A program made the translations under genes and the position numbers. Shown piece after piece: positions 25,115-33,471 of a DNA stretch of 64,000 nt. The stretch spans positions 1,550,001 through 1,614,000 of the forward strand of contig NZ_CP109485.1 of NCBI RefSeq assembly GCF_035918235.1, given 5' to 3'. Origin of the DNA: Streptomyces sp. NBC_01445. Its GTDB lineage: Bacteria > Actinomycetota > Actinomycetes > Streptomycetales > Streptomycetaceae. Position 1 is the stretch's first letter; each line of letters begins with the position of its first letter. Below the pieces are notes generated by a model. The model was given only the letters and a program-made list of their open reading frames with translations. It made no database searches and was not told the DNA's origin.

Positions 25115-26068
25115 CTACATGTCCGCCGCGCACCGGAATCCGCAGTTCCCGCTGCTGGAGTCCGGTGTGTTGGCGGTGCGCGCGGCCACGCGGTAGCGAT
25201 TGCAGTACGAGTCGTGGCACATGTAGGAGCCGCCGCGCATCACGCGGGTGTCGCCCTCGGCGGGGCCTCGCGGATCAGTGAGCGGGGCCGCCGGGTGGTC
25301 GGTGGTGAAGCGGTCGGCGACCCACTCCCACACGTTGCCGACGGTGTTGTGGAGGCCGTACGCGTTGGGCCGGTAAGCGTCGACGGGGGCCGTGCCGGTG
25401 TGCCCGTCCTCGCCCGTGTTCACGACGGGGAACTCGCCCTGCCAGATGTTGCAGCGCCAGTGGCCGCGCGGGGTCAGCTCGTCGCCCCACGGGTAGCGGG
25501 CCTGGTCGAGGCCGCCGCGGGCCGCGTACTCCCACTCCGCCTCGGTGGGCAGCCGCTTCCCGGCCCAGGCGGCGTAGGCGCTCGCGTCGTCCCAGCTGAC
25601 GTGGATCACGGGGTGCCGCGACCGGTCCCCGATCCCGGACCCGGGGCCCTCCGGAGCGCGCCAGGTCGCCCCCTCTACGCCCCGCCACCAGGGGGTGCCG
25701 GCGGGGGCGGGCGTCGCGCGGGCGAGGCGGGGGTCGAGGAACCCGGCGAAGACGTACGACCAGCCGAACTGCTCGGCGGCGGTGACGAAGCCGGTGTCCT
25801 TGACGAAGGTGGCGAACTGGGCGTTGGTGACGGCGTGTTCGTCGATCCGGAAGGCACCGACGGTGACCTCACGGACCGGTCCCTCGCCGTCGCCGGGGTT
25901 GGCGCGGTCGTCCTCGTTGCCCATGCGGAACGTGCCGCCGGGCAGGGTCGCCATGCCCTTTCCCGAGGCGCGACGGGCCGTCGGGGCGAGGCGCACGGGC
26001 TGCGACTCGCCGCCGCCTTCACGGCGCGCGGCGCAGCAGGCCTTCGGGGTCACGTCTTCCGCAGTCAT
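25115..26068 (-). CDS. Formylglycine-generating enzyme (FGE/SUMF1 family)
   Basis: A 317-aa protein with the full FGE-sulfatase fold. It contains MATLPGGTFRMGNEDD, HPVIHVSWDDASAYAAWAGK, LPTEAEWEYAARGG and NVWEWVADRF. The copper-site cysteines are in CHDSYC (C284 and C289), and the C-terminal GNCGFRC is also conserved. FGE oxidises the cysteine of the CxPxR motif of type I sulfatases to formylglycine. The start ATG 26068 precedes CC-rich residues. A strong terminator separates it from the fucosidase operon. No sulfatase is encoded in the window, so its client lies elsewhere, perhaps acting on sulfated glycans. Confidence 0.93.
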   Translation of the reverse strand: MTAEDVTPKACCAARREGGGESQPVRLAPTARRASGKGMATLPGGTFRMGNEDDRANPGDGEGPVREVTVGAFRIDEHAVTNAQFATFVKDTGFVTAAEQFGWSYVFAGFLDPRLARATPAPAGTPWWRGVEGATWRAPEGPGSGIGDRSRHPVIHVSWDDASAYAAWAGKRLPTEAEWEYAARGGLDQARYPWGDELTPRGHWRCNIWQGEFPVVNTGEDGHTGTAPVDAYRPNAYGLHNTVGNVWEWVADRFTTDHPAAPLTDPRGPAEGDTRVMRGGSYMCHDSYCNRYRVAARTANTPDSSSGNCGFRCAADM

Positions 26069-26116
26069 GGTTCCGCCTCGTACACACACTGGACCGATTG
26101 CGGCCGATCCTCGCAC

Positions 26117-26153
26117 GCGTGGGGTGGCCCGCGCCCGGCGGGCCACCCCACGC
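26117..26153. terminator. Perfect 16-bp hairpin terminator after the fucosidase operon
   Basis: Bases 26117-26132 pair perfectly with 26138-26153 around a 5-nt loop, beginning 14 bp past the stop of the leftward GH29 gene and before the FGE start. It should end the GH20-GH29 transcript and insulate the FGE gene. Confidence 0.85.
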
Positions 26154-26166
26154 CCCGTCTCCCGGC

Positions 26167-27732
26167 TCAGACCCGGGAGCGGTAGAGCCCGAACCGTGCG
26201 ATGTGCGGGCCGGTGCGGGTCTGCGTGATCCGCAGGCGCCACTCGCGGGCCGTCACCGGCGCCGGCAGGACCAGGACGCGGCTGGCGCCGATCGTGCCTG
26301 CCCGCGCCACCTCGGTCCAGGCGCCGCCGGACTTCGCCTCCACGACGAACTGCTCCACCTGCTGCCCGTGCCGGATGTCCTCGGCGAGCCGGATCCGGTC
26401 GACCTCCCTGGCCGTGCGCAGATCGACGGTACGGATGCCCTCGCCGTCGTCGCGCACGCGGGCGCCGTCCGCCAGGTCCTCGGGCAGTTCGCGGTCGATG
26501 CGCTCGCGGAACTCCTTGAGCCGTGCCACGTCCGCCGCGGGCAGCAGGCCGTCCGTGTCCGGCGGGATGTTGAGCAGGAGCACGGAGTTGCGGCCCACCG
26601 ACCGGAACCAGATATCGGCCAACTGGTCGACGCTCTTGGGCTGTTGGTCCGCGTGGTAGAACCAGCCGGGCCTGATGGACACGTCGCACTCGGCGGGCCA
26701 CCACTGGAGGTACTGGGCCACGGAGCGGGACTGCGCGAGCGCGTCACGGCTGCCCTGGTCCGGCGCGTCGTACCGCAGGGCGTAGTCGACGCTTCCGTTG
26801 CCCGAGTCCTTGACCGGGACGACGCTCCACTCGTCCTCGCGCGCCAGTCCGCCCTCGTTGCCCACCCAGCGCACGTCGGGTCCGCGCACGGCCATGGTGG
26901 CGCCGGGGGCGAGCGCGCGGATCACCGCGTACCAGCTGTCCCAGTCGTACGTCTCGACCTTCTCCGGCGGGATGCGGCCCTGCGCGCCGTCGAACCACAC
27001 CTCGTCGACGGGCCCGTACTCGGTGAGCACCTCGTAGAGCTGGTTGAGCATGTGGGCGCCGTAGTCGGTCGCGTCGAGCGTGAACGTGCGCGGGCTGTCA
27101 CCGGCCCGGTCGTCGCCGTCGACGAGTGTGGGGATGGTGCGGGCGGAACGCTTGCTGCCGTTGGCGTAGACGCCGTCGAGGTACTGGTTCTCGTCGGCGG
27201 GCGAGATGTAGACACCGACCTTGATCCCGTACTTGCGCATGGAGCCGGCGAAGGAGCGCAGCACGTCGCCCTGTCCTCCGCGCCAACTGCTCGACGCGAC
27301 ACTGTGTCTGGTGTAGCGGGACGGGTAGAGGACGAACCCGTCGTGGTGCTTGACCGTGAGGATGGCGAGCTTGAAGCCGCCGTCGCGCAGGGCGCGTGCC
27401 CACTGATCGGTGTCGAGCCCGGTCGGCTGGAAGACATTGGGGTCCTCGTCGCCGGTGCCCCATTCGAGGCCGGTGAAGGTGTTCACGCCGAAGTGCAGGA
27501 AGGCGGTCTTCTCCAGTCCCTGCCAGGCGATCTGACGCTTCGTCGGGCGGACCCGGGAGGCCTTGGCGACCAGTTCCTCCGGGGAGTCCGCGGAGCTGAT
27601 GGGGATGCGGTAGTGGGGTTCTTCCGCCGTGGTGCGGGTCGCTGCCGGGGCGGCCAGGGCGAGGGAGTTGCTCGACGCGGCCACGGCCGTGGTCACGGCG
27701 GCGGCCATGAAGAGTCGTCTGCTGACGGTCAT
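26167..27732 (-). CDS. Tat-exported GH29 alpha-L-fucosidase
   Basis: A 521-aa protein. The N-terminal SRRLFM twin-arginine motif plus a hydrophobic run ending in ALA marks a Tat signal. The GH29 catalytic domain spans about 60-380, with LTVKHHDGF (H129-H130) and the nucleophile D248 in EVWFDGA, the form seen in alpha-1,3/1,4-fucosidases (GH29-B). The C-terminal 130 residues resemble a discoidin/F5-F8 carbohydrate-binding module. It lies 33 bp after the GH20 gene, so the two are probably one operon. Released L-fucose would feed the ABC importer and dehydrogenase pathway nearby. Confidence 0.92.
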   Translation of the reverse strand: MTVSRRLFMAAAVTTAVAASSNSLALAAPAATRTTAEEPHYRIPISSADSPEELVAKASRVRPTKRQIAWQGLEKTAFLHFGVNTFTGLEWGTGDEDPNVFQPTGLDTDQWARALRDGGFKLAILTVKHHDGFVLYPSRYTRHSVASSSWRGGQGDVLRSFAGSMRKYGIKVGVYISPADENQYLDGVYANGSKRSARTIPTLVDGDDRAGDSPRTFTLDATDYGAHMLNQLYEVLTEYGPVDEVWFDGAQGRIPPEKVETYDWDSWYAVIRALAPGATMAVRGPDVRWVGNEGGLAREDEWSVVPVKDSGNGSVDYALRYDAPDQGSRDALAQSRSVAQYLQWWPAECDVSIRPGWFYHADQQPKSVDQLADIWFRSVGRNSVLLLNIPPDTDGLLPAADVARLKEFRERIDRELPEDLADGARVRDDGEGIRTVDLRTAREVDRIRLAEDIRHGQQVEQFVVEAKSGGAWTEVARAGTIGASRVLVLPAPVTAREWRLRITQTRTGPHIARFGLYRSRV

Positions 27733-27765
27733 CTGCGGGTGGGATCCCTTCGGGACAGCGCCGGT

Positions 27766-29652
27766 TCAGCGCTGGGTCAGCGTCCAGATGGTCGGGGTCT
27801 GCTGGTCGGGCGGGTTCTGCACGAGACGTCCGTCGGACGTCGCGTCGAGCGTCATGCGCGTGACGGCGTTGGTGAGCACGTAGCCGCCGCCGGCGCGGGA
27901 CACCTGCCAGCGCTGAAGGGTGCTCTTCGCGTCGCAGGTCTCCTGCGTGACCGCCGAACCGGGCTGCAGCGGCACGTTGAGGGTGAGCCTACCGCTGCGG
28001 GTCTCCAGGCAGCTCCCGGTCGCGGTGGACTTGAGGGTGAGATAGCCGTCCGGGGTGCGGGTGAGCTCGAAGCCGGCCGCCTGAGTGTGGTGGCGCGTGT
28101 CGGCGAGGGTGTACGTGCCGTCGGCGACGGGCGGCCGTGTCAGGTCGCGCTGTCCCGGTGCCCGGCCGACGGCCTCGGCCCGTGCGGTGAAGCCGGCGTA
28201 CGTCGCGTCGGGGTGCGGGTCGCCCCATGTCGCCTGCGCGATGTGGCTCAGGGGCAGCCGGGCCGCACCGGCGACCTCGTTCTCCGTCTCGCCCCGCCCG
28301 TTGTCGGGCCACAGGCTGATCTTGGCGCCGGTGATGCCGTCGCGGGAGGCGAGCTTCTCGCCCTCGAAGCTGCGCGGATCCCACTGCTCGTCGTAGAGCT
28401 TCTGCGTGTCGGTGTGGAAGCCGCCGCGCACGAGGTAGAGGGCGTAGGCGGCGTTCATCACGGGGTAGCCCTGTGCGATCAGCTCGCTGGGCTTCACCTT
28501 GACGCCGAGCCAGTGCTCGATGGTCGTGCCGGCCGTCACCGGGACGGTGTTGGCGCCGGTCAGGCCGTCGTTCCAGATGCGCAGCCGCTTGCCCTTGCTC
28601 GCGGCGTACGCATCGACACGGTTGACGAAGTCGATGAACGCGTCCTGGGGCGTGGCGTTCTCGCCGTACTTCTTCTTCGCGTACGCGTCGATCTGCGGGT
28701 ACTTGGCGAAGTCCGAACCGAGCATGTACTCGTCGGCGCCCATGTGCCACCACTTGGCGGGGAACACCTCGCCGTACTCGTCGATGAGGCTCTTGTAGTA
28801 GTCAAAGGCCGCGGGTGCGGTGATGTCGAGGCGGGACGGCTGCGGCTTGCCGTCGGAGTCGGTGAGCTGGAGGTCGGGGCGGTTCTCGATCCAAGGGTCC
28901 ATGTGACCCGGGGAGTTGATCTCCGGAACGATGGTGACGTGGTACTTCTCGCCGAGCGCGACGAGGCGGCGGATCTCGCTCTTGGTGTAGTAACCCCAGG
29001 TGTTGGCCTCAGGGTGCCGGTCGCTCTTCACCTTCAGCTCGACGAGCAGCTGGTTGAGCTTGTGGTACGCCATGTCGCGCACCAGGTTCTCCATCCAGTC
29101 CGTGGAGATGTGCACGTAGCAGGCGCAGACGCCGACGCCGCGTTCCTTGTACCGGGGCACGTCGACGGTGCGTCCGGCCGGCACCTGGTCGCCCTGGGCG
29201 AGCAGCTGGAGGAGGGTGCGGGTGCCGTAGAAGGCTCCGGCCTCGGCCGCTCCGGTGATCTCGAGTCGCTGTGCGGCGCGGAGTTCGTAGCCCTCGGCGC
29301 CCAGGGATCCGCTCCGTGACGGCTCCACATCGACCACGATGTCGCCGGCACGGGACGGACCGCCGGTGACCGGCACGGTGCCCTTGCCCGCGGCGTGCAG
29401 ATCATCGGCGAGGGTGGCGGCGACGCGGCGCGAGGCGGCGTCGTGCGCGACCAGGCGGGCGCCGGGACCGTAGGAGTAAGTACCTTGCCCTGGCGTCCAG
29501 TTGGTGAGGCTCGGCAGGGTCCGGGGCATAGGGTCCTGGGGTGCCGCCCGCGCCAGGGGGGCCGGTGCCGCAAGCAGGAGGAACGCCGCTACGGTGCCGA
29601 TCAGTCGGTGTCTGCGCCGCCGGGGCGCGATCTTGGAGCTCGGATCCGTCAT
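27766..29652 (-). CDS. Secreted GH20 beta-N-acetylhexosaminidase or lacto-N-biosidase with ricin-like tail
   Basis: A 628-aa protein. A basic n-region and hydrophobic stretch ending ARAAP form a Sec signal. A GH20b-like domain spans about 45-165, and the catalytic barrel about 170-500 carries the Asp-Glu pair D307-E308 in WWHMGADEY. The tail (about 505-628) has GSCLETR and QRWQVSR...TIWTLTQ patterns of a ricin-B-type lectin. ATG 29652 is chosen because the upstream extension lacks a signal peptide shape. Being next to a GH29-B-like fucosidase recalls the enzyme set that removes Lewis-type fucose and then lacto-N-biose; plain hexosaminidase activity is equally possible. Confidence 0.88.
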   Translation of the reverse strand: MTDPSSKIAPRRRRHRLIGTVAAFLLLAAPAPLARAAPQDPMPRTLPSLTNWTPGQGTYSYGPGARLVAHDAASRRVAATLADDLHAAGKGTVPVTGGPSRAGDIVVDVEPSRSGSLGAEGYELRAAQRLEITGAAEAGAFYGTRTLLQLLAQGDQVPAGRTVDVPRYKERGVGVCACYVHISTDWMENLVRDMAYHKLNQLLVELKVKSDRHPEANTWGYYTKSEIRRLVALGEKYHVTIVPEINSPGHMDPWIENRPDLQLTDSDGKPQPSRLDITAPAAFDYYKSLIDEYGEVFPAKWWHMGADEYMLGSDFAKYPQIDAYAKKKYGENATPQDAFIDFVNRVDAYAASKGKRLRIWNDGLTGANTVPVTAGTTIEHWLGVKVKPSELIAQGYPVMNAAYALYLVRGGFHTDTQKLYDEQWDPRSFEGEKLASRDGITGAKISLWPDNGRGETENEVAGAARLPLSHIAQATWGDPHPDATYAGFTARAEAVGRAPGQRDLTRPPVADGTYTLADTRHHTQAAGFELTRTPDGYLTLKSTATGSCLETRSGRLTLNVPLQPGSAVTQETCDAKSTLQRWQVSRAGGGYVLTNAVTRMTLDATSDGRLVQNPPDQQTPTIWTLTQR

Positions 29653-29740
29653 GAGGTCCGATGATTCAAGCCCTCCGGAGAGGGTGTCAATGGATCGTTC
29701 CCTGCAATCACTTGGACATCTCGCAAAACTCATCGGATGA
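29653..29740. promoter_or_regulatory. GH20 upstream region with paired TCATCGGA octamers
   Basis: The octamer TCATCGGA occurs at 29657-29664 (minus-strand reading) and 29730-29737 (plus-strand reading), inverted and 73 bp apart. The inner copy nearly abuts the start codon. The same pair occurs before the second fucosidase gene, suggesting a shared regulator. Confidence 0.45.
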
Positions 29741-29771
29741 ATCAGAGGACTGAGCTACCGAACGCACGACG

Positions 29772-29804
29772 GGCGGCGGACGGACCCCCGACCCGCCCGC
29801 CGCC
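29772..29804. terminator. GC-rich hairpin terminator after the second fucosidase gene
   Basis: Bases 29772-29783 pair with 29793-29804 (one mismatch, 9-nt loop), 30 bp past the leftward GH29 stop. It probably ends that transcript before the GH20 promoter. Confidence 0.65.
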
Positions 29805-29833
29805 GCTCCTTCACGGGTTCACCCCGTCGCGTC

Positions 29834-32197
29834 TCAGCCCTTCCACTCCACCTTGAACACCCACACGTGCTCGCCCGCCGCGCGTGCCGCCGCCGGCACG
29901 TCCACGACGAACGACCCGCCCGTGGTACGCCAGTTCAGCGGACGGTCGTAGCCGAGCATCATGACCTTGTCCCCGGCCCTGACCGGCACCGCGGCCTCGA
30001 CCGTGAGTGTCGCGCCCGGCTCGGCGAGCGAGTGGATGTAGAACGCCTTGTTCGGCCTGACCGTGAACCGCAGGTCCTCGCCGAGTTGCGCCATCCGCGA
30101 CCAGTACGTGGTGTCGTAGATGGCCTCGCCGTTGATCTTGAGCCAGTGGCCCGTCTCGCGCAGCCGGGTCTGCATGATCTCCGGGATGGTGCCGTCGGCG
30201 CGCGGCCCGATGTCGAGGAGGAAGTTGCCGTTCTTCGACACGATGTCGACGAGGCTGTGCACGACCTCCTCGGTCGTCATGTAGCGGTCGTCGGGCGTCT
30301 CGGCGTTGTAGCCGTAGCTGTACGGGTCGAGGCCGCGGCTCGACTCCCACTTGGCGACGACGGTGTTGTCGTACGTCGTGTACTCGGGCGTCGTGAAGTC
30401 GTGGAAGCCGATCCCGGAGCGGTTGTTGACGGCGACCTCGTACGGCTTCGGGCGGTTCTTGCCGTGGTTGAAGAACTCGGCGAGGACGTTGTGCGAGTCG
30501 TTGACGCCGCCGATGTCGCACCACAGGAGCTGCGGGTCGTAGTCGTGGATCAGTTCCAGCATCTGCGGGGCCTGGAAGCCCTTCACGTAGTCCTTGCCGG
30601 ACGTGTAGCCGGTGTAGGGGACGGGCTCCAGGGTGTACGGGTTGCGCGGGGCGTGCCCCATCCACGGGTTGTCCGGGTTGAACCACTCGGGCATCGAGAA
30701 GTACAGGCCGCGGTGCAGCTCGGGCGTGTAGCGGCGGGACGCGTCGAAGAGCTCCTTGATGATGTCCCGCTTGGGGCCCATCTTCACGGAGTTGCGGTCC
30801 GACAGCTTGGTGTCCCAGAGGGCGAAGCCCTCGTGGTGCTTGGACGTGAGGACGTGGTACTGGGCGCCCGCGTCCCGGAACAGCTCGACCCACGCGCGCG
30901 GGTCCCACTTCTTCGCGGTGAACATCGGGATGAAGTCGTCGTACGCGAAGTCCTCGCCGTACGTGGCCTTGTGGTGGGCGTACGTCGGGTTGTTCGGGTC
31001 CTGCATCTGGTCCCAGTACCACTCGGCGTACTGCTTGCCGACCGGCGCCCACGCGGGCACGGAGTAGACGCCCCAGTGGATGAAGATGCCGAACTTCGCG
31101 GAGTGGAACCAGTACGGGGCCTGGTGTCCGGAGAGCGACGCATCGGTCGGCTGGTAGTCGGGGACGCCGAGCGTGAGTTTCCTGGTGCTGGCGGCGGCCT
31201 GGTGTCCGCGCCCGGTGGCGACGACCTTGCCGTCCTGGACCGTGCCGGGCGCTGTGCCCGCGCGGTTGCGGATGCCGACGCGGACGCGGGCCTGCTCACC
31301 GGGGGCGAGGCGGGTGACGCGGGCGGGCTCGACGGTGCGCGCGCCGGGCACGTCGACGCTGACGGTGAGGGCGTCGGCGGTGACGATGCCGACGGTGCCC
31401 GCGTTCACGACGGTCGCCTCGACGCTCTGCGCGCCGGTGGACTCCAGGAGCGAGAACGTGGAGTGCGCGTCGCGCAGCGCCAGCGCCCGGCCCTGCGCGG
31501 CCGGCTGGAGCGAGAGCGCGAAGACGTGCAGTGCGGTCTTGTTCGCCTCGGCCGGGTTCAGCTTCGGCAGCGTGATCGCGACGGCCTCGCGCTGCGCGTC
31601 GAGGGGGATCTCGCTGGTACCTATGCCTACGCGGGCGGTGTCCTTCGTGCCGTCCGGCTTGTAGCGGTAGGCGGCGGAGAGCGGACCGCCTGCCGCGTAC
31701 CAGTCGGCGCCGCCGAGTCCGGCGCTCGCGGTGGAGCCGTCGGCGTAGTGGACGGTGGCGCTGCCGGACGCGTTGCCGTAGCTGCCCGCGGTGAGGAACA
31801 GGGCGGACAGATAGCGGCCCTTGGGCAGCTCGACGCGCTGGCCCATGGCCACGACATTGTTCTTCGCGCCCGCCGCCGACGACGGGAAGACGTAGGCGAT
31901 CCCGTCGACTTGGACAGGCCCCGCGGGGAGTTCCTCGCCGGGGAAGGTGTAGCCGCTGCCGTCGAAGTCGCCTCCGCGGGCGTCCGCGGTGTCGACACCG
32001 TCGTTGTCGAAGAGGGCGTCGAGCGGAACGGGCACCGGGTCGGGGACGGGCCCCCAGACGGCGTCCGCGGACGCGGTCCGGGCGGTGGCCGTCGCGTCGG
32101 ACGCGGCGGCCGGTCCGGCGGCGGCGAGCGGTACCGCGGCCGCGGCTGCTACGGCCGCGGCCGTCCCGAGGACCTGGCGTCTTGGGTACGAACTCAT
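29834..32197 (-). CDS. Tat-exported GH29 alpha-L-fucosidase with large N-terminal domain
   Basis: A 787-aa protein. ATG 32197 has GGGAG 7 nt upstream; the first residues include PRRQVLG, a twin-arginine-type motif, followed by an Ala-rich core. Residues 50-345 form beta-rich non-catalytic domains, including an Ig-like part at about 250-345. The GH29 barrel starts near 358 with WFHSAKFGIFIHWGVYSVP, has SKHHEGFALWD at 452-462 and the likely nucleophile D561 in LLWCDIGG, the GH29-A style. A small C-terminal beta domain ends the chain. It differs from the neighbouring fucosidase in subfamily, so the two probably cleave different fucosyl linkages. Confidence 0.92.
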   Translation of the reverse strand: MSSYPRRQVLGTAAAVAAAAAVPLAAAGPAAASDATATARTASADAVWGPVPDPVPVPLDALFDNDGVDTADARGGDFDGSGYTFPGEELPAGPVQVDGIAYVFPSSAAGAKNNVVAMGQRVELPKGRYLSALFLTAGSYGNASGSATVHYADGSTASAGLGGADWYAAGGPLSAAYRYKPDGTKDTARVGIGTSEIPLDAQREAVAITLPKLNPAEANKTALHVFALSLQPAAQGRALALRDAHSTFSLLESTGAQSVEATVVNAGTVGIVTADALTVSVDVPGARTVEPARVTRLAPGEQARVRVGIRNRAGTAPGTVQDGKVVATGRGHQAAASTRKLTLGVPDYQPTDASLSGHQAPYWFHSAKFGIFIHWGVYSVPAWAPVGKQYAEWYWDQMQDPNNPTYAHHKATYGEDFAYDDFIPMFTAKKWDPRAWVELFRDAGAQYHVLTSKHHEGFALWDTKLSDRNSVKMGPKRDIIKELFDASRRYTPELHRGLYFSMPEWFNPDNPWMGHAPRNPYTLEPVPYTGYTSGKDYVKGFQAPQMLELIHDYDPQLLWCDIGGVNDSHNVLAEFFNHGKNRPKPYEVAVNNRSGIGFHDFTTPEYTTYDNTVVAKWESSRGLDPYSYGYNAETPDDRYMTTEEVVHSLVDIVSKNGNFLLDIGPRADGTIPEIMQTRLRETGHWLKINGEAIYDTTYWSRMAQLGEDLRFTVRPNKAFYIHSLAEPGATLTVEAAVPVRAGDKVMMLGYDRPLNWRTTGGSFVVDVPAAARAAGEHVWVFKVEWKG

Positions 32198-32229
32198 ACT
32201 CAGCACTCCCTGATGCGGCTCAAGGCTGG

Positions 32230-32330
32230 GCATTCATCGGAGGTCTGATGATGGTAGGGGTCCGTGGGCGCGTCAATGGGCCGCGCAGAGGCGGGAGTTG
32301 AGAGAGTGATCCGATGACCGCTCATCGACG
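32230..32330. promoter_or_regulatory. Second fucosidase upstream region with paired TCATCGGA octamers
   Basis: TCATCGGA lies at 32234-32241 and its complement TCCGATGA at 32310-32317, inverted and 76 bp apart. The outer copy is inside a hyphenated palindrome, CGATGA (32312-32317) / TCATCG (32322-32327). TGATGA at 32246-32251 adds a further half-site. Probably operators for the fucosidase promoter. Confidence 0.5.
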
Positions 32331-32444
32331 TCGGGCCGTCAGCGGGCATCCGCATTGAATGTCCGAAAACGGCCGTCTGTCAGCGGGTGCGAAGAAGGCG
32401 CGAAGCCGGTCTCCGGGGACCTGGCGCCGTCGGGGGCCGGCGCG

Positions 32445-32924
32445 TCACAGCGCGCGGTACATGATGTGCAGCCCCACCCGGCCGTGCCGGGCGTGCTCGT
32501 ACGCGTCCGGGACCGTGCCCAGGATCGTGAAACCGAGGGAGGTCCAGAGGCCGACGGCGGGGTTGGTCTCGACGACCGCGTTGAACACCATGGCACGGTA
32601 GCCGTCGGCCTTCGCGCGCTCCAGTACGTGCTCGGCGAGGGCGCGGCCGATGCCGCGGCCGCCCTGGGTGGGGTCGACCATGAAGCCCGCGTTCGCGATG
32701 CCGGCGGCGGGACCGCCGTAGTTCGGCGCGACGTAGGCCGAGCCGACGACAACGCCGTCCGCCTCGGCCACGTACACGCGCTTACCCGGACCCATCCACA
32801 GGGTCCGGGCCAGCGCCTCGGGGGTGTCCGGGTCCCAGGCGTACGTCTCGCGGGATCCGACGATCTGCCGCCAGAACGGCCAGATCTGCGCCCAGTCCTT
32901 GTCCTCTGCGTCCCTGATCAGCAT
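32445..32924 (-). CDS. GNAT-family N-acetyltransferase
   Basis: A 159-aa acetyltransferase. It opens MLIRDAEDKDWAQIWPFWRQ, and acetyl-CoA-binding motif A reads FMVDPTQGGRGIGRALAEHV, then ETNPAVGLWTSLGF. Substrate unknown; the closest broad type is the phosphinothricin/amine acetyltransferase-like GNATs. No strong ribosome site is seen before ATG 32924. The small gene at 33151 reads in the same direction 53 bp upstream, so they may share a transcript. Confidence 0.85.
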   Translation of the reverse strand: MLIRDAEDKDWAQIWPFWRQIVGSRETYAWDPDTPEALARTLWMGPGKRVYVAEADGVVVGSAYVAPNYGGPAAGIANAGFMVDPTQGGRGIGRALAEHVLERAKADGYRAMVFNAVVETNPAVGLWTSLGFTILGTVPDAYEHARHGRVGLHIMYRAL

Positions 32925-32977
32925 GTACGTGAGTCTGGCACGCGGCCGGTCGGAGGCGGTTACGGGGCTGGGGCCGG

Positions 32978-33151
32978 TCAGTCCACGCTCGGCAGGATGT
33001 GGGGCTCCGCGAGGTCGTCCTCGTAGCCCGCGAGCCTGATCGGGGCCGAGCGGGCCCACACGTCGAGGCTGCCCAGCTTCTCGGGCCGCCGCCCCGCGCG
33101 CTCCGTGCGTTCTCGGGGGCGCTGCTCGCGATTCGTCTTCTCTGGTGTCAC
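32978..33151 (-). CDS. Small basic-acidic 57-aa protein, unknown
   Basis: A 57-codon frame that begins with GTG 33151 behind AAGGAG at ideal spacing. The N-terminal half is highly charged (many Arg and Glu up to residue 25), and the C-terminal half reads KLGSLDVWARSAPIRLAGYE, then an acidic stretch ending HILPSVD. It has no membrane segment or signal. I do not recognise a characterised family. Strong translation signal, codon use like its neighbours and a structured two-part sequence argue for a real gene. A precursor peptide or a small regulatory partner are possible but unsupported guesses. Confidence 0.6.
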   Translation of the reverse strand: MTPEKTNREQRPRERTERAGRRPEKLGSLDVWARSAPIRLAGYEDDLAEPHILPSVD

Positions 33152-33471
33152 CGCGCACTCCTTGTGTGTCGGGTAACCCTGTCCGGCGCGCCCCGCCCGG
33201 CGTTCCCGTCGGGCGTCCGGCGCCCGGTCGGGCTGGTTTCGATACCGGTTCGGGCGCGGTGGCGCCGGTTTCCTGCTTGGGCGGCCCGGGATCGGGCCGT
33301 CCCGCGACGAACCACGGGTGCTGGTAGGACCACGTTGTGCTGTCCGTCGGCTAGAGACAGAGTACCCATATGAGCAGGACCCCGCTCGATGGGGCCGAAA
33401 CCAGGGAGACGGCCGGGGGTCGCCGGGGATTCATTCGGCCACCGGCGACCTCACACCCGACTGGGTGACGA
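33152..33471. other. Gene-free stretch with a terminator-like hairpin
   Basis: No convincing gene is seen. GGTCGCCGG (33418-33426) pairs with CCGGCGACC (33442-33450) around a 15-nt loop, 22 bp past the stop of the leftward DUF4142 gene, and probably ends its transcript. The rest should hold the promoter of the small gene starting at 33151. Confidence 0.55.
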
